Below are positions 60,145 to 64,000 of a DNA stretch of 64,000 bases, one piece after another. Both the position numbers and the translations under genes were made by a program. The first letter of the stretch is position 1. Every line of letters begins with the position of its first letter. The notes beneath the pieces were generated by a model. It saw only the letters and a list, made by a program, of their open reading frames with translations. It was not told where the DNA came from and did no database searches. Where the stretch lies: positions 124,001 to 188,000 of the forward strand of contig NZ_CP048021.1 of the NCBI RefSeq assembly GCF_010092505.1, written 5' to 3'. Origin of the DNA: Virgibacillus sp. MSP4-1. GTDB lineage: Bacteria; Bacillota; Bacilli; Bacillales; Alkalibacillaceae.

Positions 60145-63131
60145 TGAGGATGTGGATTGATAAAATACATATTTATGGATTCGGAAAATGGCAGGATCAG
60201 GTATTTGAATTTAATAAACAACTAACTTCTGTACAGGGACCCAATGAATCCGGGAAGACATCTTTAAAGCAGTTTATTTTATATGTGTTATTTGATTTAC
60301 CTTCATCAAGAAGAAAGAGATATATTCCGAAGCAGGGAAGTACCTACGGCGGACGTCTGTTTTTGAATACGGAGAAACATGGCTATGTCATTGTGGAACG
60401 AATGTTGGACAAGCGGAAAAACCAGGCCATTTGCATTTTAGAGGATGGACGTCAGGAAAAGGAAGATTTTCTGACAGCAACGATTTTGAATGGCATGAAC
60501 CGGCATACATTTGAACAGATATTTTCTTTTAATGACCAGGACCTTCAACGCCTGCATCTTATTAAGGAAGAGGATTTGGGAAATGTTTTATTTGGAATCG
60601 GACTGTCTGGTTCTGACAAAATGACCCAGCTGGAGAAGGATTTGTCCAGACAGATGGAGCAGTTATTTAAAAAACGGGGAAAAAAGCCGGTTATTAATGA
60701 ACAGCTACGTCAGTTAAAGGACGTAAAAGCGAATATCAGGGAGTTAGAGATTGATGAAGACAAATATAATTACTTACAGGAAGAGATCAAACAGCTTGAA
60801 GAGACCAAGAACAACAAAGAACAGGAGCTGGAGGATGAGAAGCAGAAAGCAGAATGGCTGGATAAGCATTTACGTGTGAAGGAGGCTATCCAGGAATATC
60901 AACAGCTTACCCATAAAATAGACAGTCTTAAAGATGTGGAGACTTTTCCACATAAGGGACTCGAACGACATGGTCAATTAAAAGAGTGGATGCTTCCATT
61001 GGAGAGTGAAATCCACAGGTTAGAGAAGCGGATAGAATCCAGGGAAGAGCATATAAGTAATCTGCATGATCAGTTGCTTCAGGAATCAGCCTTTCAGGAG
61101 CTTACAAAAATTGATGAGCTTTCGAATGAGTACCAATATGTAAAGAAGCAGATAGCCGATAAGGAAACAGCCTTAAAAGAAATGGAACAGTCGATTCATC
61201 ACCAGTTTTCCCAGTTAGGCTATCAGCCGGGAGAGATCTCTTTCACTCATTATCATCTATCCGCTTTTTCGGAGGATAAATGGCGTTCTTTAGCTAAGGA
61301 TCATGAACAGCTTCAGACTGAGAAAGAAAGGCAGAAAATCAAAGAAAAGCGTCTCAAGGATGAGCAACAATCACTGGAGAAAAAAGTGGAAGAACATCAG
61401 AACCTGCTATTGCCGAGAGAAGAATACGAGAAATTGAAAGAGCAGGTGAACCAGCATCAGGAAGCTAAATGGAAACAACAATGGGTAAAAGAACAGCAGG
61501 AGACGCAACAAGAAGAGCGCAGGACGCTTGAACATACCATCCGGCGATTTCAACGGACGGGAACCTTTTCAGTACTTGTCAGTATACTGATCCTCTTAAT
61601 CTCAGGGATTCATGCTTTTCTGACGGAGAGTACAGCCGGGTATATCTGGGGAAGCGCCGTCGTCTTAATAGGTATTCTGATTAAAGTGGGAGCCGGAAAA
61701 ACGGCCCGGGAATTCAAAAAGCGTCTTAACCAAAATGATGCAAGCACAGAAAGTTTTCGTTATGCGGTTATTTCTGAAGATCAGCTCCAGCAGATGAAGC
61801 TCCGTATAGATGAGCATGATTACTATTTAGCAGAATGGAAGGACTGGAAAGATAAACTCATGGATCATAACATGGATTTTGAGCAATTGAGGCAGGACCA
61901 GGACCTTCTGCGGCAAAAAGATGAGCGAGTAAGAAAAGAAATTCATGAAGAACGTGAGTCTTATCCCTTTTTACAAAATATTGAGGTCGCCTATTGGCCT
62001 TCTTTATATTATAAGGTGATAAAGCTTCAGGATGAGGAGAGACAGAGAAAAAAGGTCAAGGACAGCCTGGCCGATATTAGAGGTAAGCTGCATAAACTGG
62101 AAAAGCAGGCAAACGAAATGACAGGGCTATGCAGTCACAAAATGACAAAAACAGACGGAATATGGAAGGAATTAGCCCAGCTAAAAGAGAATGAATATAA
62201 ACAAAGAGATCTTTTGAAACGGTTAAAAGAAGAGAGGGAGCAGGATCAAACGGAACTTAAGGAACTAAAGAATCAATTGGCTCCTTATATAGAAGAGCAA
62301 AAGGACCTCTTTGTCAAAGCCCGAGTAACAGATGAAGAATCGTTTCTTGAAAAGGGGACATTAGTGCAAGAAAAACAACAACTGCGCATAAAACAAGAGG
62401 AATGGCTCCACCATATTAAGATGGTTTTTGATTCGGAAGCAGAAAAGATTGTGAAGCAGTCCTTTGATTGGGATCATATACAACAGGAATTAGAGGAGAA
62501 GCAGAGGAGAATAAAATTACTAGCAGAATCTATCGAAAGAAGCATTCAGGACATTGCTGATTTAAATGCTCAACGTCAGCAGCTGGAAAAGAATGAACAG
62601 TTATCCTCCCTGCGTCATCAATTTGCATTTCAAAAAAATAAATTAAGGGAACAGGTAAAGGAATGGATGGTCTATAAAGCAGCTGACTCCTTTCTGAAAA
62701 GAACCAAACAGGTTTATCAGAACGAGTATTTACCTGATGTCATTGAAAAAGCTTCGTCGTATTTCAGGAGACTCACAGAAGGCAGGTATCTTCAAATGAT
62801 TCCGCCTGCTGTTGATGATACGTTTAAAGCGGAGTCAGCTGACCATATACTTTATGATGTATCTGAATTATCTACTGGTACGACGGCACAGGCTTATGTT
62901 TCTTTAAGATTAGCTCTTAGTGAAGGGATGAATGACCGTCATGGTGTTCCATTTTTAGTAGATGATGCATTTGTCCATTATGACAATTCCCGAAAACAGG
63001 AAATGTTAGCGATTATTCATGAAATCAGTCAGAGACAGCAGATTATTTATTTCACATTTAATCAAAATGACGACCGTGATCAGGGCAATAAGGTAGTAAA
63101 TCTGGAAAATCCGGAAATTTCATTGCTATAA
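60144..63131 (+). CDS. yhaN: YhaN, Rad50/SbcC-like ATPase with central membrane hairpin
   Basis: The protein of about 995 residues has an N-terminal Walker A (GPNESGKTS), long coiled coils, and a C-terminal ABC signature-like STGTTAQAYVSLRLA (about 908) with Walker B FLVDDAFVHYD (about 935-945). Two hydrophobic helices (about 472-515) sit where SbcC has its zinc hook, so the coiled coil may be tethered to the membrane. The start is GTG 60141, ATG 60144 (TGATG coupling) or ATG 60150; all lie within three codons. Confidence 0.92.
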   Translation: MRMWIDKIHIYGFGKWQDQVFEFNKQLTSVQGPNESGKTSLKQFILYVLFDLPSSRRKRYIPKQGSTYGGRLFLNTEKHGYVIVERMLDKRKNQAICILEDGRQEKEDFLTATILNGMNRHTFEQIFSFNDQDLQRLHLIKEEDLGNVLFGIGLSGSDKMTQLEKDLSRQMEQLFKKRGKKPVINEQLRQLKDVKANIRELEIDEDKYNYLQEEIKQLEETKNNKEQELEDEKQKAEWLDKHLRVKEAIQEYQQLTHKIDSLKDVETFPHKGLERHGQLKEWMLPLESEIHRLEKRIESREEHISNLHDQLLQESAFQELTKIDELSNEYQYVKKQIADKETALKEMEQSIHHQFSQLGYQPGEISFTHYHLSAFSEDKWRSLAKDHEQLQTEKERQKIKEKRLKDEQQSLEKKVEEHQNLLLPREEYEKLKEQVNQHQEAKWKQQWVKEQQETQQEERRTLEHTIRRFQRTGTFSVLVSILILLISGIHAFLTESTAGYIWGSAVVLIGILIKVGAGKTAREFKKRLNQNDASTESFRYAVISEDQLQQMKLRIDEHDYYLAEWKDWKDKLMDHNMDFEQLRQDQDLLRQKDERVRKEIHEERESYPFLQNIEVAYWPSLYYKVIKLQDEERQRKKVKDSLADIRGKLHKLEKQANEMTGLCSHKMTKTDGIWKELAQLKENEYKQRDLLKRLKEEREQDQTELKELKNQLAPYIEEQKDLFVKARVTDEESFLEKGTLVQEKQQLRIKQEEWLHHIKMVFDSEAEKIVKQSFDWDHIQQELEEKQRRIKLLAESIERSIQDIADLNAQRQQLEKNEQLSSLRHQFAFQKNKLREQVKEWMVYKAADSFLKRTKQVYQNEYLPDVIEKASSYFRRLTEGRYLQMIPPAVDDTFKAESADHILYDVSELSTGTTAQAYVSLRLALSEGMNDRHGVPFLVDDAFVHYDNSRKQEMLAIIHEISQRQQIIYFTFNQNDDRDQGNKVVNLENPEISLL

Positions 63132-63205
63132 ATTCGCACAACCAATGGAATCGTGGTAAAATATTTTCAGAAATAGGCTTGGCTGAAGGCTTGGAGGGTT
63201 TCAAG

Positions 63206-63775
63206 TTGAGTAAACATGAAACAAATAGAGAAGATTGGGAAAAACATGAAGAAACATTAGAAAAATTTATCCAGGTGATTGCAAAAAATATGAGTTTATA
63301 CGGGATCACAACATCGGTGGGCCGTTTGTATGGGACTCTTTATTTTTCTAATGAACCTATGACACTGGATAATATGCGTGATGCTTTAAAAATGAGTAAG
63401 ACCAGCATGTCTACTGGTGTACGTGCTTTGTCCGAAATGAAGATGGTGGAGCCGTCCTTTAAAAAGGGAATGCGTAAAGATTTATATAAATCCGAAGAGG
63501 ATTGGTATAAGTCCTTTACTTCTCTCTTCGGAAATCGCTGGCGACATCATACTGAAACAAATATTGAGGAAGCTGACGAAACCATACATGAATTGGAAAG
63601 ACTTAAGCAGCAGACCGATGATGCAGAGCTTAAGAAAACCATTAATTATGATATAGAAAAGCTTGAATATGCTAAAAATTATTATTCCTGGCTTATGAAA
63701 TTCATTCGTGTGGTTGAAACAGGTGAAATCTTTGAATATGTTCCAAGAGAAAAAAACGACGGAACGAGTGAATAA
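63206..63775 (+). CDS. GbsR/MarR-type transcriptional regulator
   Basis: From TTG 63206 (GGAGGG upstream; the frame opens at 63179) the protein has 189 residues. [15 protein letters not shown] and [24 protein letters not shown] form the winged helix, and the rest is the helical GbsR-type effector region with [17 protein letters not shown]. Relatives repress choline or betaine uptake and synthesis genes. No such gene is adjacent; the gene sits between yhaN and yhaM. Confidence 0.85.
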   Translation: MSKHETNREDWEKHEETLEKFIQVIAKNMSLYGITTSVGRLYGTLYFSNEPMTLDNMRDALKMSKTSMSTGVRALSEMKMVEPSFKKGMRKDLYKSEEDWYKSFTSLFGNRWRHHTETNIEEADETIHELERLKQQTDDAELKKTINYDIEKLEYAKNYYSWLMKFIRVVETGEIFEYVPREKNDGTSE

Positions 63776-63798
63776 AAATTATGGATTTTGGGAGAGGG

Positions 63799-64000
63799 AT
63801 GGAATTGTTAAAAGAAATTGGCTATGTCGAAGTTGGTCAGCCCTTTGAAGGATTTTTACTGATAAAATCAGCCACAAAAGGTGTTGCCAGTAATGGTAAA
63901 CCGTTTTTAACGCTAATTTTGCAGGACAGCTCTGGTGAAATAGAAGCTAAACTCTGGGAAGCTACAGAAGAAGATGAAAAGACGTTTACACAAGAGCAAA
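63799..64000 (+). CDS. yhaM: 3'-5' exoribonuclease YhaM (partial, N-terminal OB-fold)
   Basis: The visible 67 residues ([20 protein letters not shown]... with [23 protein letters not shown]) match the OB-fold that begins YhaM. The HD nuclease domain lies beyond the window. ATG 63799 is preferred over ATG 63781 because GGGAG lies just ahead. YhaM trims RNA 3' ends. Confidence 0.88.
   Translation, partial: MELLKEIGYVEVGQPFEGFLLIKSATKGVASNGKPFLTLILQDSSGEIEAKLWEATEEDEKTFTQEQ

Overview
The window looks like a low-to-moderate GC chromosome segment from a spore-forming, motile, probably halotolerant member of the Bacillaceae, of the Halobacillus/Virgibacillus/Thalassobacillus kind. Sporulation genes are present (SpoVR, Sda, an alpha/beta SASP, a YhcN/YlaJ lipoprotein, YkwD-like CAP proteins). 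So are the Bacillus-type yheBA and yhaQP / yhaONM clusters, sigI-rsgI, and strong AGGAGG ribosome sites. Acidic proteins, a BCCT transporter and a GbsR-like regulator fit osmotic stress. I see no rRNA, tRNA, CRISPR array, transposase or prophage. The genus is inference.

Layout. 1-8 kb: end of an upstream gene, a lipoprotein, a hidden type I toxin-antitoxin locus, a LysM-CAP protein, a nucleoside transporter, a MurG paralogue, an aldo/keto reductase, a beta-carbonic anhydrase and a DUF389 membrane protein. 8-16 kb: a heterodimeric multidrug ABC exporter (BmrC/BmrD type) behind a leader peptide and attenuator, a membrane-anchored HtrA-like protease, and sigI-rsgI. 15.5-21 kb: a large anchored extracytoplasmic protein with a two-permease, one-ATPase ABC system, an SDR and a YhdB-like protein. 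21-30 kb: YhcN lipoprotein, repeats, spoVR, BCCT transporter, D,D-carboxypeptidase, Usp-SulP operon and a CAP lipoprotein. 30-37 kb: CNNM-type transporter, GIY-YIG protein, YggT, pdxK, HxlR regulator, class B PBP, sda and yndM. 37-45 kb: MFS pump, chrA-VOC-BtuF-like operon, azlCD, a GQG-repeat protein, a GNAT enzyme and a Mn-type CDF transporter. 45-54 kb: IDEAL protein, chemoreceptor, VanY lipoprotein, UMF1-type MFS, Zn-dependent phospholipase C family protein, fumC, SASP and small proteins. 53.7-64 kb: yheB-yheA, a nest of repeats, yhaQP (NatAB-like), yhaO-yhaN, a GbsR-like regulator and the start of yhaM.

The most interesting material lies outside the long genes. (i) A 28-residue holin-like toxin has a predicted antisense RNA. 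(ii) The bmr leader has four mutually exclusive pairing segments, one of which also masks the leader ribosome site. (iii) Four families of dispersed palindromic repeats sit mostly just after terminators. One has two full copies whose stems differ by compensatory changes, and another is inserted cleanly inside a third with the empty site also present in this window. (iv) A hairpin masks the SASP ribosome site. (v) An Sda homologue has a long extra tail.

Several start codons were moved from the longest open frame to the start with the best ribosome site; this is stated per gene. Product names rest on motif recognition by eye; no database search was run.
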